Below are positions 1-11,630 of a DNA stretch of 64,000 nt, piece after piece. The notes under the pieces are model-generated. The model searched no databases. It saw only the letters and a list, made by a program, of their open reading frames with translations, and was not told where the DNA came from. Positions within the stretch are counted from its first letter, which is position 1, and every line of letters begins with the position of its first letter. This DNA is from Holosporaceae bacterium (GTDB lineage: Bacteria > Pseudomonadota > Alphaproteobacteria > UBA3830). The DNA lies in assembly GCA_031288795.1 (NCBI GenBank), contig JAITQS010000058.1, positions 1 to 64,000 of the forward strand, given 5' to 3'. The position numbers and the translations under genes are program-made.

Positions 1-163
1 TCCTATTATTTCAATTATTCTAATAAATTTATCTTTTTTTTTCATTTTTATCTCCATATTTTAATTGTACGAATACCACTTGCATAAATGTTCTCGTTCA
101 AAGTATCTCGTGCCCAAAGTAATATTTGCAGACAGCATAACGGTGATTAGGGTGTCTGTATTT

Positions 164-976
164 TTATAGTTCGTCAAAGTCCGCCAGATTTTCCATAGTA
201 ATTTCGACATTTCCTCTGGAATTTTCTGAAGGTGCGACCTGATTTGTGGGGGGAGCAGCGGAAGCTTCCGGCTCCGACTCTCCTGAAGATGATTCAGAGC
301 GCTCAACTATATCAGATATCATCAATAGACTAATTCCGCGAATTGCATCAACTGATTTCAGAATACTATCGAGAAATGCGGCTTTTTTCTCTTCATCATC
401 ACTTTCGAACAGCGAGCCCTTAAGCGCGGTTTTTGATTGATCCAAGAGTTTAATCATTTGCTGTAATTGTTCGAGGTTGCGCTTATTTTCATTCTTTCTT
501 TCAGATGTACTGAATGCTGTAACACTTGAAGAAAGTGATTTCCATTTTGAGGAGCTAGAAGAGTTGCTTTTTCCGCTAGATTTTCCGGAAAAACTTACAC
601 TTAAATTGTTGGCGGCCTTATGCTTATGTGCGGGTGTTTCATGAAACGGGATATCCGCGATTTGCAACGCTTCTAGCAAATTCTCAATTGCATTTCTCAG
701 CGCTTTAAATTGAAAAAGCTGAAGAGAGCTAGTTTTGGTTATCCTAACCAAGTTCGTATAAAAACTCAGCAGCTCTAGAGATTTGTCAAATCTGTCCGCG
801 CTTGGATATGCAGCTTCTGCCTGAGCTTGGTCGACGCGCTCGGAGTTACAGTATTTTTTTAATCTAGTCAGCTCATCAAAAACCTTTCCAAACTCCATAC
901 TGTTCACATGGGAAAAAAGTAATGGCAATAAACAAACTACTATCCATTTTTGGGAGAAAATATTTTTAAAACTCAT
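164..976 (-). CDS. hypothetical exported protein
   Basis: 270-aa ORF with N-terminal signal-peptide-like segment (MSFKNIFSQKWIVVCLLPLLFSHVNS), Ser-rich middle; overlaps the end of the upstream ORF. Confidence 0.7.
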   Translation of the reverse strand: MSFKNIFSQKWIVVCLLPLLFSHVNSMEFGKVFDELTRLKKYCNSERVDQAQAEAAYPSADRFDKSLELLSFYTNLVRITKTSSLQLFQFKALRNAIENLLEALQIADIPFHETPAHKHKAANNLSVSFSGKSSGKSNSSSSSKWKSLSSSVTAFSTSERKNENKRNLEQLQQMIKLLDQSKTALKGSLFESDDEEKKAAFLDSILKSVDAIRGISLLMISDIVERSESSSGESEPEASAAPPTNQVAPSENSRGNVEITMENLADFDEL

Positions 977-2279
977 CGACCAACTCCTCCTCTATCTCTA
1001 TACCCACAGATATATCCTTGTCATTTATTGGCTCACTTGGGGGCGAATTATCATTGGACAGTTTGGGGGAATTACTATTGGACAATTTATCAGAGCTTAT
1101 TGATTTACCTAGAGGCGAATCAATATTTGGCAATTCCAGGATATCTTTATTTTTCCCCGGATACATTATTGAGAGAAGCATTGTGTACATAATGTTGAGA
1201 ATTTTATTGTCTTTTATGCCTATTGCTTCAACTGAGTTGTAATTTTCCTCTGATAATATCTCTGCTACCTTCGCATTTAGTTTTGTGTAGGCGGGGGTGG
1301 ACCTCTTTCTCAAAATCTCATCAATTTGCGCGTAATGAGCAGGACTTATGGAAGAGATTAACTCTTTTAGGAAACGTTGTGTCAGATTTTCATCTACAAT
1401 CCAAGGAGCGATGGTACCTTTTTTTACATCTGCTCTTTTTATGAGCCAATTTTCTGAATCAATCACCACGTGCGCCAACAGTGTTAGTATTGCTTTCTCG
1501 CGTCCTTGTGAATTTTTCGTGACCAACTTATTAAGCTCATCTACGAAAGACTGGAACTCTTGTAAGTGTTCTTTTAGGCGTAACTCATCTGGTGGGAAAG
1601 ACTTTGCCTCATGGACAATCTTGATAATAGCTAGGAGAATATCGGCTTGTTTTTTATCAAGTTTTTTTATGGATTTGCTGTTTTGGGAGGATAGTAGTTT
1701 TAACATTTCGTTCAACAAAGTCTGGTGACTATCAGCTCCGGGCATATGAGATTCTATGGTAGCTATAATTCTATCGTATTTGCTCGAATCTATTTGCTCT
1801 ATTAGGGACAGTAGAAGCTTTCGATTTTCTTCTGAAGAGCTAGATGTAAGAAAATCGTAGGCGTCGACCAGTAGATGTGTCAGCAATGTGACTATTTTTT
1901 TCCGGAGTATGTCCTTGTCACTTGCCATATTGACGTCTAGTGCAAACGGCAGGAGTTTCTCCAGGATTTCGTTTGATGTGGTCGAGGTGGCCGGGGTAAT
2001 TTTCGCCGATTTTGTCTTCGTAGTACTGCTATTGGTTGTACCCGTAGTTTTCTGAGATTGAGCGCCGGAAGATACTTCTGGTGGAAAATCAGTGCTGGTG
2101 GAGATGCTGATTTTTTCTTTAGGCTTTAATTTCCCGGCTGCTATAAGGCGTTTTCTTTCGATATCATCCTTAGTTTTCATGCAGTTGGCATTGCCAAAGA
2201 GGCATATAGCTAGTAATGGTATCGTCACATCGTGTAAAAACATAGATTTTTTCTTCATTTTTTTTCTCCCTAGAAACAA
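966..2279 (-). CDS. hypothetical exported protein (start may be the internal Met at about 2258)
   Basis: 437-aa ORF, hydrophobic N-terminus (TIPLLAICLFGNANC), Ser/Asn/Pro-rich C-terminus with KLSNSNSP/KLSNDNSP repeat. Confidence 0.7.
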   Translation of the reverse strand: MFLGRKKMKKKSMFLHDVTIPLLAICLFGNANCMKTKDDIERKRLIAAGKLKPKEKISISTSTDFPPEVSSGAQSQKTTGTTNSSTTKTKSAKITPATSTTSNEILEKLLPFALDVNMASDKDILRKKIVTLLTHLLVDAYDFLTSSSSEENRKLLLSLIEQIDSSKYDRIIATIESHMPGADSHQTLLNEMLKLLSSQNSKSIKKLDKKQADILLAIIKIVHEAKSFPPDELRLKEHLQEFQSFVDELNKLVTKNSQGREKAILTLLAHVVIDSENWLIKRADVKKGTIAPWIVDENLTQRFLKELISSISPAHYAQIDEILRKRSTPAYTKLNAKVAEILSEENYNSVEAIGIKDNKILNIMYTMLLSIMYPGKNKDILELPNIDSPLGKSISSDKLSNSNSPKLSNDNSPPSEPINDKDISVGIEIEEELVDEF

Positions 2280-3538
2280 TTTTTTATATGATAAGTGGCC
2301 ATGACTTTCAGTGTGGTACGATTTAATTTCACCTTTGGCTCAATGGACGTACCTAACAGTTTAACTGGTTCGAATTTTTTCGAGCTTCCAAATGTATGCG
2401 ACAATTCCAAACCGACTCCCCAGTTATTGCAAATTTGCCTATTCACCTCAATTCCTACCATGGGAGCAATTTTGCCAAAACTTTTATTGCTGATTCCTGA
2501 ATCAAAGGCGACCTTTCCCGAAAGGTAGGCCAATCCCGCTTTCAGATGCAAACTAGACTTTATTTTTGAGAAATGAGCACCGACTTTTAGGGCTAAATGC
2601 GGGCATACTCCAAATGAAGCGCTACCGTTATTTACAACCCCGCTGATATGGTGTACATAATTACTAAGATCCTCTCTTGCAGAGGCAATATTCCCATTGT
2701 TTCCTGGTAATAGCGCTTCTAAACTAGTGCTGTTTGCATCTATATCTTCATTTTCAAAGAAATAGGACAGATTCGCCGCGTTCTCAGCCGTTAGATCGGT
2801 GCCATCGTTACCTTGTAGACTGCGCAAAATGGTGGCTAAATTTGGATGGTAGGTGGTTATGAATTCGCGTAACAGGTCTATCGATCCTGGGTTTGGTCCG
2901 CCCAAAATACCGAGAGCGTTATATTCAGCCGTCGTAAAATTGGAAAAAGTTGCGTCCGAAATAGGGGGGGCGCTAAAAAGTCCATCTTCAGCAGCACTTT
3001 TTGTGATGAACGAGTTGTCCAAAGCTGCGTTTTTGTCTCCGCCTATGTATTTCATTGTATTGACGAAATTTGCGTATACACTTCCATTTACAACAGCACC
3101 TGTTCCACCTGCATCAGTAGCGGCTTTTTCCAGGTTTCTTCCTATGTTAACAAACACCGTATTTACGTCTCGGGCCATCTGACTGAAGCGTGCAGATTCC
3201 TGGGAGAAAATATTGCCTATTCCGTGTTTTTTGCCGCTGGATCCAAAATCTGCTCCCAATTCCATTCCTACGGAAAAATCATCGCAAAATTTGTAATTGT
3301 GACCCACCACGACGCTGGCTCCAAAAGGAGTCGAGTTAATTTCCGTGCTCGCTCCGGAAAAGCCTCGGTTTTCATCGCAAAGACTATGCTGATGACTTAG
3401 GCTAACACCGACTCCAACATATGTGCCAATTCCGGCATATTCCGTTCCCGGAGATTCTCCGGAGGAACTTTCGGAATATTCTTCAGCTGAAGCATTTGAC
3501 AATATTGCCAAACTCGCATAAAATAATACTTTTTTCAT
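2270..3538 (-). CDS. outer-membrane beta-barrel surface protein (opacity/Msp-like)
   Basis: signal peptide MKKVLFYASLAILSNASA; alternating strands, GVGVSLSHQHS, ALKVGAHFSKIKSSLHLKAGLAYLSGKVAF, WGVGLELSHTFG, terminal TTLKVMATYHIKNCF ending in an aromatic residue. Confidence 0.7.
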   Translation of the reverse strand: MKKVLFYASLAILSNASAEEYSESSSGESPGTEYAGIGTYVGVGVSLSHQHSLCDENRGFSGASTEINSTPFGASVVVGHNYKFCDDFSVGMELGADFGSSGKKHGIGNIFSQESARFSQMARDVNTVFVNIGRNLEKAATDAGGTGAVVNGSVYANFVNTMKYIGGDKNAALDNSFITKSAAEDGLFSAPPISDATFSNFTTAEYNALGILGGPNPGSIDLLREFITTYHPNLATILRSLQGNDGTDLTAENAANLSYFFENEDIDANSTSLEALLPGNNGNIASAREDLSNYVHHISGVVNNGSASFGVCPHLALKVGAHFSKIKSSLHLKAGLAYLSGKVAFDSGISNKSFGKIAPMVGIEVNRQICNNWGVGLELSHTFGSSKKFEPVKLLGTSIEPKVKLNRTTLKVMATYHIKNCF

Positions 3539-3778
3539 GGTAACTCCTTTCTTTTTTATTTGATAATAAGACTAAAAAGTTAATATAAAGTTTTTTTTTT
3601 TAAAATATATATAAAAAAATACGTATTGGCTATAAATTTTGAAAATATGATGGTTTTGGGGATTAGCAGAAATTCGACATACACAAAAAAACGTCCGCTT
3701 GCAACGACGCAGTTTCCCGGACTCTCGGCTCCGCCAAGAATGACGCCTGCGCCTTCCATACTCGATTTCGAAAGAACT

Positions 3779-5110
3779 CTACTTTGACAAAATAGTAATT
3801 TGTTGAATTGATACTTCTTTTTGACAACAGAGCTCCGGCATTGTGTTGGGCGAATACTCGATATTGTTATTTATATTAACGGAATCAATGCCAGGTATTT
3901 CGCTGGTATCACCTGCCACCACGACTTTTACGCGAGGATGATGAAATTCTCCTTCCCCCAAACAGGTCAGTAGCAAAGGTATATAAGGCACATACATTCG
4001 CTCATCATCTTTCGCCAGGTCAGTTGCGTTGAGAGGATAGTAATTAAAAGCACATCCGGAATTTGGATCGGATATCAGACCGCCAAGTGCACCGTTCGAA
4101 TAGGATAATCCTCTTGCGGCATTTTCTCCTCCGCGATAGTAGCGGGACGTTCCCAAATATTGCGAATCTTCCTGTGTTTTATGTTCTTGCACCACGATAG
4201 TAGCTATATCTTCTTCCATATCAGTGAGATACTTCCCCTTATATCCAATAGTCGACCAAAACCTTGATCTTTGCCGCATCACAACAGTACGCCTAAAGGA
4301 TTCATTGCGAGGAAGAACGGATATTTTTAAATGCATCTCCTGAAGTACTTGCCGCGTTAGGTGATCAACAATATTGCTCTTTTCCATTCCTACCGGATCG
4401 ATCTTTCTATCCTTGAGAAAATCTAAAACCATATCATTGATCGACCAAAAAAGAACTTGGGTGCGATTGCGTCCGGTGGCATTAATGCATGACTGCGGCA
4501 GCGATTTCTGCTTTTCCTCCGGAGAGGCTTTTATCTCCCGGTTACCGTAGAAATATTCACTCCAAAAAGTATAGGAGGATTCTAGGTCGCCCTTCTCAAT
4601 TGTTGGAGTAATCTGACGCAAATACAATAGCGCAACGCAGAGCTGATACAGCGTTTTCGGTATGGCTAAAATGCAAATATTCCCCCCATCGCAATTCAGA
4701 CATCCTTCCATAAAGCTATATTCATAATTAATCATCATAGCGCGTTCGGCTGCAGATAATTTTCCCACAAACTTCTGGTTGAGAGGATTTCTATTCATGG
4801 GATGTCTGAATGTTGCATCATAAAAATATATTTTTTCTCTTGTTGAAAAATCACCTACTCCATTTATACCGCTAGTACTACGCTGATAATATATAAATGC
4901 AGCATTGTTGCCGGATTTTGCTTTCCCGGATGCCACTGCCAAATTTTTCAAAATGACCGAATCTGTGTCAGGAAATGGCCTTGACTGTTGGGAGAGAAAT
5001 TGTTGTCCATATTGCCCCCACATTTCGCCACTGGCGTCTGAAGTGGATTGATTATTCAGACCTAACGCTAGGCTAGGGAAAAATAATAGAAGTAGCAAAA
5101 GTTTTTTCAT
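3779..5110 (-). CDS. hypothetical exported protein
   Basis: 443-aa ORF with signal peptide MKKLLLLLLFFPSLALG; clustered Cys (EGCLNCDGGNIC, ELCCQ); no family recognised. Confidence 0.7.
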   Translation of the reverse strand: MKKLLLLLLFFPSLALGLNNQSTSDASGEMWGQYGQQFLSQQSRPFPDTDSVILKNLAVASGKAKSGNNAAFIYYQRSTSGINGVGDFSTREKIYFYDATFRHPMNRNPLNQKFVGKLSAAERAMMINYEYSFMEGCLNCDGGNICILAIPKTLYQLCVALLYLRQITPTIEKGDLESSYTFWSEYFYGNREIKASPEEKQKSLPQSCINATGRNRTQVLFWSINDMVLDFLKDRKIDPVGMEKSNIVDHLTRQVLQEMHLKISVLPRNESFRRTVVMRQRSRFWSTIGYKGKYLTDMEEDIATIVVQEHKTQEDSQYLGTSRYYRGGENAARGLSYSNGALGGLISDPNSGCAFNYYPLNATDLAKDDERMYVPYIPLLLTCLGEGEFHHPRVKVVVAGDTSEIPGIDSVNINNNIEYSPNTMPELCCQKEVSIQQITILSK

Positions 5111-5322
5111 CCTCGTTTCCTTTACTATGAATAATATTTATATAAATACTACTATATTTTTTGTCTAATACAATATACAAAATATTATTTTTTTATAAAT
5201 TAGAACTTCTTCGGAAGACCATTGCATTGCCACTAGATAAGGAAAACCGGAATCCATTAGGCGATGGATCTCGGCAATTCTTAAAAAATCCGGTTCAGGA
5301 GCGATTCCTACGGCACCAAGAA

Positions 5323-7971
5323 TCAGACCAAATTTCGAATTATATGGTTGATTTTATTTATTTTATCGTTGAGGTTATCCAGGCGTTTTTGGTGTTCCTG
5401 CACGATATCCGGAGCTGCTTTCTGCAAAAAATCCTTGTTATTCAGTCTATTTACGACATCGTCTCGATTTTTTAGGAGTTTTTCCATTTCACTAGTGAGG
5501 CGTTTTTTTTCCGACTGAATATCTATTTTTCCTTCGAATCCCAGATGTACGACCGCATCTTCAACGACGACGGGAATACTATGGGAATCAAGCTTTTGAA
5601 CGGCGGAAATTCCGGCCATCCGCAGCAGTATTTCGTTGGATTCGTCGCATAGTTGGCGAAAGGCGTTATTGGCGGTTTCAATTTTAGCCTCGAGTTTTTC
5701 GGCGGGAGCAATTCCCAGGAACTTCCGAAGAGATCTCACGGCGGAAATTATGGATTGGAGGCGATCGATTTTTTCTACAGAATCTCTGCTGTCGAGAGTT
5801 ATGGTGTCGGCGTTTGGCCATGATAGGTTCAAAATCCCGAGTTCCCGGCAGAGTTTTTGGGCCATAAAGGGAGCGATCGGGTACAGAATCTGTATAAATT
5901 GCGCGATGGCCCAGCTGGTTACGTCGCGAATTTCTTTTTTCGTTGAGGCTACGGCGTCGGAGGAGCCGGTAATTTCCGATTCCGATTGCAGAATCGGTTT
6001 TATAAATTCCATATACCAATCGCAGAAAGAATTCCAAACACACTGATATATATGTCTGGCAACCTCGTCGAATCTGTAATTTTCCATGGAATTTTCCACA
6101 TCGACGACCATGTCCTTTATTTTCTGTACCATCCACTGGGCCATAGGATGTTTCACGGTATTTACATCGAAATCCCGGGGACAGTGGGCGCAATTATTCA
6201 TCTGGGCGAATCGGACGGCATTCCAGAGTTTAGTCAAAAAATTTCTGCCGATTTCCACGGTCTGCTTGCCCATTTTTATGTCTCTGCCGGGGGACGCTAG
6301 GGACGCCAGCGTATATCTTAGGGCGTCTGCTCCGTAGGTGTCGCAGAGCTCCAGCGGATCAATGACATTGCCTCGGGATTTAGACATCTTCTGGCCTTTT
6401 TCATCCCGTACGAGAGCGTGTATGTAGACCTTGTCAAATGGCACGTCGCCGGTGGCGTAGATGCCCATCATAATCATGCGGGCGATCCAGAAAAATATGA
6501 TGTCGAATCCGGTCACCACTATCATGTGGGAATAAAATTTGGAAAATTCTGCACTATTGCCGGGCCAATCGAGCGTAATGAACGGCCACATGCCGGACGA
6601 ATACCAGGTATCCAGCACATCATTGTCCTGGATAAGCTCAACATCAGTTTTCCCGTAGAAGGCGATGGCTTTTTGGAGAGCCTCTTCGGCATTTTCTGCC
6701 ACAAATATTTTTTCGTCCGGACCGTACCAGGCGGGAATGCGATGCCCCCACCAGATCTGTCTGGAAATGCACCAGGGTTCGATATTTTTCATCCATTCGA
6801 AAAATAAATTCTCCCAGTGCTTAGGAATGAACGCGATTTTATTTTCAGCTACGGCTTTTACGGCCGGAATCGCCAGCTTGGCGGCGTCGATGAACCACTG
6901 GTGCGTAATGCGCGGCTCCAGCATGGCGCCGGACCTGTCTCCAAATGGTACCTTGTGCGTGATGGCCTCGACTTTTTCCAGAAGACCTTCGGCTTCCAGC
7001 TGAGCAACCACCGCTTCCCGCGCTTTAAATCTGTCCAAATTCTGAAATTGTTCCGGGATTTCTCCCTTCAGTTCTGCACGTTCATTCAGGATGTTTACCA
7101 CCGGAAGTCCGTGCCTTTTGCCAACTTCGAAGTCGTTGAAGTCATGGGCCGGAGTGATCTTGACAGCGCCGGTCCCCTTTTCCGGATCCGCATAGTCGTC
7201 GGCAATTATGGGTACAGGTTTGTTCAGCAGAGGAATAAGCACTTTTTTTCCAATTAAATCGGCGTAGCGATGATCTCGCGAATTAACCGCAATTGCCACA
7301 TCGCCGAAAAGTGTTTCCGGCCTGGTGGTGGCAACGCAAATAAATTCATCGCTATTTTCTAGTTTATATTTCAAATACCAGATTTTGGCGCTGACTTCCT
7401 TTTCCACCACTTCCAAATCAGAAATGGCCGATCGAATCAGCGGATCCCAATTGACCATTCGCTCGCCCCTGTAGAGTAGGCCATCATTGTACAGCTTCAC
7501 AAACAGCCGACGCACCGCCTTTTGGCTGCCATCGTCCAAGGTAAACCGAAGACGAGAAAAATCGCAGGAAATGCCTAGTACTTTCATCTGCTCTATAATT
7601 GTGCCGCCGGAACTTTCCTTCCAGAGCCAGATCTCCTGCAGCAATTCCTCTCGCTTCAGAGAACCTTTCTCCACTCCTTTTTCATAGAGCTGCTTTTCCA
7701 CCAGCAACTGCGTCACAATGCCGGCATGATCCACACCCGGCTGAAACAATACGTCGTATCCCTTCAGTCTTTTGTAGCGAACCATGATGTCCTGCAGTGT
7801 ATAACAGAGGGCATGGCCGACGTGCAGTGACCCGGTTACGTTCGGAGGCGGCAACAGTACCATAAAAGGTTCAGCGTTTTCATTGCGATAAGAGGCTTCC
7901 AACGTAAATGAAAAGTCTTTCTCAAACGATTTCGGATTAAAGTTTTTTTCCAGCATTTTTTTTCCAGCCAA
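5323..7971 (-). CDS. valS: valyl-tRNA synthetase
   Basis: PPPNVTGSLHVGHAL (HIGH-type), DEKGQKMSKSRGNVIDP (KMSKS), C-terminal coiled-coil. Confidence 0.97.
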   Translation of the reverse strand: MAGKKMLEKNFNPKSFEKDFSFTLEASYRNENAEPFMVLLPPPNVTGSLHVGHALCYTLQDIMVRYKRLKGYDVLFQPGVDHAGIVTQLLVEKQLYEKGVEKGSLKREELLQEIWLWKESSGGTIIEQMKVLGISCDFSRLRFTLDDGSQKAVRRLFVKLYNDGLLYRGERMVNWDPLIRSAISDLEVVEKEVSAKIWYLKYKLENSDEFICVATTRPETLFGDVAIAVNSRDHRYADLIGKKVLIPLLNKPVPIIADDYADPEKGTGAVKITPAHDFNDFEVGKRHGLPVVNILNERAELKGEIPEQFQNLDRFKAREAVVAQLEAEGLLEKVEAITHKVPFGDRSGAMLEPRITHQWFIDAAKLAIPAVKAVAENKIAFIPKHWENLFFEWMKNIEPWCISRQIWWGHRIPAWYGPDEKIFVAENAEEALQKAIAFYGKTDVELIQDNDVLDTWYSSGMWPFITLDWPGNSAEFSKFYSHMIVVTGFDIIFFWIARMIMMGIYATGDVPFDKVYIHALVRDEKGQKMSKSRGNVIDPLELCDTYGADALRYTLASLASPGRDIKMGKQTVEIGRNFLTKLWNAVRFAQMNNCAHCPRDFDVNTVKHPMAQWMVQKIKDMVVDVENSMENYRFDEVARHIYQCVWNSFCDWYMEFIKPILQSESEITGSSDAVASTKKEIRDVTSWAIAQFIQILYPIAPFMAQKLCRELGILNLSWPNADTITLDSRDSVEKIDRLQSIISAVRSLRKFLGIAPAEKLEAKIETANNAFRQLCDESNEILLRMAGISAVQKLDSHSIPVVVEDAVVHLGFEGKIDIQSEKKRLTSEMEKLLKNRDDVVNRLNNKDFLQKAAPDIVQEHQKRLDNLNDKINKINHIIRNLV

Positions 7972-8231
7972 CTTTATAAGTGGAATCCAGCATACAATAT
8001 GGCGTTTCCAGAATCCATATTATTTTTAGGAAAGTCGATAAAATTCCATGGCAATTTAATTCTTGCGTAAGAAGAGATGTAATGAGAAAGTAGTTTTTTA
8101 AGAAAACGCTGTTCAGCAAATGAATCCATTAAAATCTCCAATAATATCTAATACTATTATAGCACCCTCCCCGCCCCTTTTAGTCAAAAAATGTTGAATC
8201 ACCGGAGCGCAATATTATTGCGGAGAATTAA

Positions 8232-10094
8232 ATGGGTCTGATAAAATTCAAAATTGGTAAAATTAGCTCTTGTACTTTTAATTTATACCGTATAGCGCTA
8301 TATTCGAAGGCAGAAAAAAACCAGATTAATATGTTTGATAAAATAAAAAATAAAATAGACAATCTTTATGTGATAAGAAATTACCAAAATATATATCGCT
8401 ACCTAAAGCCGTACAAAATTAGGGCATTGCTGGCGGTTCTCATAACGTTGCCGGTGGGAATGATGGATGCCCTGATCGCTCTGGCTTTAAAGCCTTATAT
8501 GGACGTAGTCATGATAGAAAAAAATCTGTCCGCCAGTTCTTATATACCGATATTAATCATATTATTTAGTTTACTCCAGAGTGCATTTAACTATTCTTCC
8601 ACCTATCTTAACGCCTGGGTGGGGGCAAAGATAAGCTGCGGTCTCAAGTACGATTTATTCCAGAGGCTCATGAGATACGATGCTCGATTTTTCGATAGAA
8701 ATACCTCCGGCGCCATCCAGATGCGTTTTAATTCCGACGTGGATACCGCCTGCAGCGGTCTTCTCAACAACATGAAATTATTTAGCACGCGTTTTTTTTC
8801 GTCTTTGTCGCTTATTATAGTCTTGATGGTGAATTCATGGCAACTTGCTATTGTGGCACTGGTTGTGTTGCTGGGGGCGCTCTATCCGCTGACCTCCATC
8901 CGGAGCCGCATCGGTGGCATTATGGCCCAGACGGTATTTTCCGGAGCCGCCATCATAACTCATTACGGTGAAGCATTTAATGGTAATCGTGTGGTGATGT
9001 CCTACAATTTATATGATCATCTGCTACGGAGGTTCTCAAAGGCGTTAAACGATGTATTTACCTTTAGCATGAAGATGGTCCAGAGGACCGGAATTTTATC
9101 TCCGCTGATGCATTTTATTATTTCCATTGGCATTGCGGCGATAATTTGGCTGGGGAGTTATCTCATTGTGCATAGTGATTTGACTCCGGGCGGATTTGTT
9201 TCCTTTATAACGGCGCTTTTGCTACTGTATCAGCCGGTAAAATCCATTGGAAACGACTACAATGCCATGCAGGTATCTCTGATGGCGATGGAGCGCGTTT
9301 TCGATCTGATGAAAGCCGCTCCGGCCATTGAAAATAGGCCTTCGGCGCGGCATTTGGAACGCATTCACACTGGAATTAACTACCAAAACGTCTGCTTTGA
9401 ATATGAACAGGGTAGGCCGATACTGCAGCATATAAATCTTCAGGTAAAGGTTGGAGAGACCGTGGCGCTGGTGGGTAATTCCGGCGGCGGCAAAACTACC
9501 TTGGTGAATCTGCTGCCGAGGTTCTACGACGTCACGGCCGGAAGCATACTCATCGACGATACGGATGTGAGAGACTTCACCATCGATTCTCTGCGAGATA
9601 AAATAGCAGTGGTATTCCAGGATAATTTTTTGTTCTCGGGCACAATTCGGGAAAATATTTTGGTCGGAAAAGAAGATGCTTCTGCCGATGAGCTGAAACG
9701 GGCCATAAAATCATCATATTTGGAAGAATTCGTGACGTCTCTGGAGCGTGGCATCGATACGGAAATAGGAGAGAGAGGCGTTCTCCTGTCCGGCGGACAA
9801 AAACAGCGGGTGGCCATAGCGAGGGCATTTCTAAAAAATGCTCCCATTGTCATATTGGACGAAGCTACCTCTGCCCTAGACAATAAATCGGAGGCTGTTG
9901 TGCAGGAGGCCATCGAAAATCTTATGAAAGATCGCACTGTGTTTATTATTGCCCACAGGCTTTCCACCGTCCGAAGTGCCGACAAAATTGTGGTGATCAA
10001 TCATGGAAAAATACATGAAATTGGCTCTCACGAGGAGCTAATTGCTAAAAAAAACAGCGAGTATGCATCATTATATTATACGCAATTCAATTAG
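8232..10094 (+). CDS. MsbA-like ABC transporter, fused TMD and ATPase (start may be the ATG at about 8331)
   Basis: Walker A GNSGGGKTT, LSGGQKQRVAIARA signature, VILDEATSALD Walker B, IAHRLSTV; multispan N-terminal half. Confidence 0.93.
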   Translation: MGLIKFKIGKISSCTFNLYRIALYSKAEKNQINMFDKIKNKIDNLYVIRNYQNIYRYLKPYKIRALLAVLITLPVGMMDALIALALKPYMDVVMIEKNLSASSYIPILIILFSLLQSAFNYSSTYLNAWVGAKISCGLKYDLFQRLMRYDARFFDRNTSGAIQMRFNSDVDTACSGLLNNMKLFSTRFFSSLSLIIVLMVNSWQLAIVALVVLLGALYPLTSIRSRIGGIMAQTVFSGAAIITHYGEAFNGNRVVMSYNLYDHLLRRFSKALNDVFTFSMKMVQRTGILSPLMHFIISIGIAAIIWLGSYLIVHSDLTPGGFVSFITALLLLYQPVKSIGNDYNAMQVSLMAMERVFDLMKAAPAIENRPSARHLERIHTGINYQNVCFEYEQGRPILQHINLQVKVGETVALVGNSGGGKTTLVNLLPRFYDVTAGSILIDDTDVRDFTIDSLRDKIAVVFQDNFLFSGTIRENILVGKEDASADELKRAIKSSYLEEFVTSLERGIDTEIGERGVLLSGGQKQRVAIARAFLKNAPIVILDEATSALDNKSEAVVQEAIENLMKDRTVFIIAHRLSTVRSADKIVVINHGKIHEIGSHEELIAKKNSEYASLYYTQFN

Positions 10095-10101
10095 GTTTTT
10101 T

Positions 10102-10175
10102 GAAACTGTTGCCTAATGGCTTTTTCTCGCCATCCACTTCGTCAAGCTCAGATCCTCATGTACAGGCAGTACACT
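10102..10175. repeat. dispersed intergenic repeat, copy A
   Basis: GAAACTGTTGCCTAATGGCTTTTTCTCGCCATCCACTTCGTCAAGCTCAGATCCTCATGTACAGGCAGTACAC. Confidence 0.6.
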
Positions 10176-10302
10176 AACGTTTTTTGACATTTTTTTGATA
10201 AATCTGCGCTTTGAGTATTCGCGATTCCAGGAACGCGCCATCAAAATCATTGGGGAGAATTAAATAGCCCTGGATGGTAGCAAGATTTCTAGGATACGGG
10301 TC

Positions 10303-10330
10303 TTGACTTACTCGTGTAAAGTTGTATCTT
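10303..10330 (+). promoter_or_regulatory. candidate sigma70-like promoter for tRNA-Ile
   Basis: TTGACT (10303-10308), 16-nt spacer, TATCTT (10325-10330); tRNA begins 38 nt downstream. Confidence 0.4.
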
Positions 10331-10368
10331 ATAGATCATTCGCCATACATTACGTAGAGTGTGGCTGT

Positions 10369-10444
10369 GGGCCTGTAGTTCAGCGGTTAGAGCCCTCCGC
10401 TCATAACGGAGTAGTCGTAAGTTCGAATCTTACCGGGCCCACCA
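10369..10444 (+). tRNA. tRNA-Ile(CAU) (tRNA-Ile2 type), CCA encoded
   Basis: Acceptor GGGCCTG pairs with CGGGCCC; anticodon loop CTCATAA; T-arm GTTCGAATC; CTCATAA context typical of Ile2 rather than Met. Confidence 0.88.
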
Positions 10445-10494
10445 TTATTTTTCCAAAAATACTTCTTATTCCGATGATAACAATATGGTGCTAA

Positions 10495-11550
<1,056 letters not shown>

Positions 11551-11630
11551 ATTCCTACACCTAAAAAAAAATAAAAAACACTCTAGTAAACGCGACGTTT
11601 TTTTGATATCTATAGGAAGCATCTAGGTGT

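Noticed and set aside
5684-6193. 169-aa ORF inside valS in another frame
   Set aside because: Shadow ORF within a strongly supported valS; composition is Arg/Gly-rich and shows no domain
9524-10000. 158-aa antisense ORF across the ABC ATPase domain
   Set aside because: Antisense of conserved Walker/signature region; typical shadow ORF
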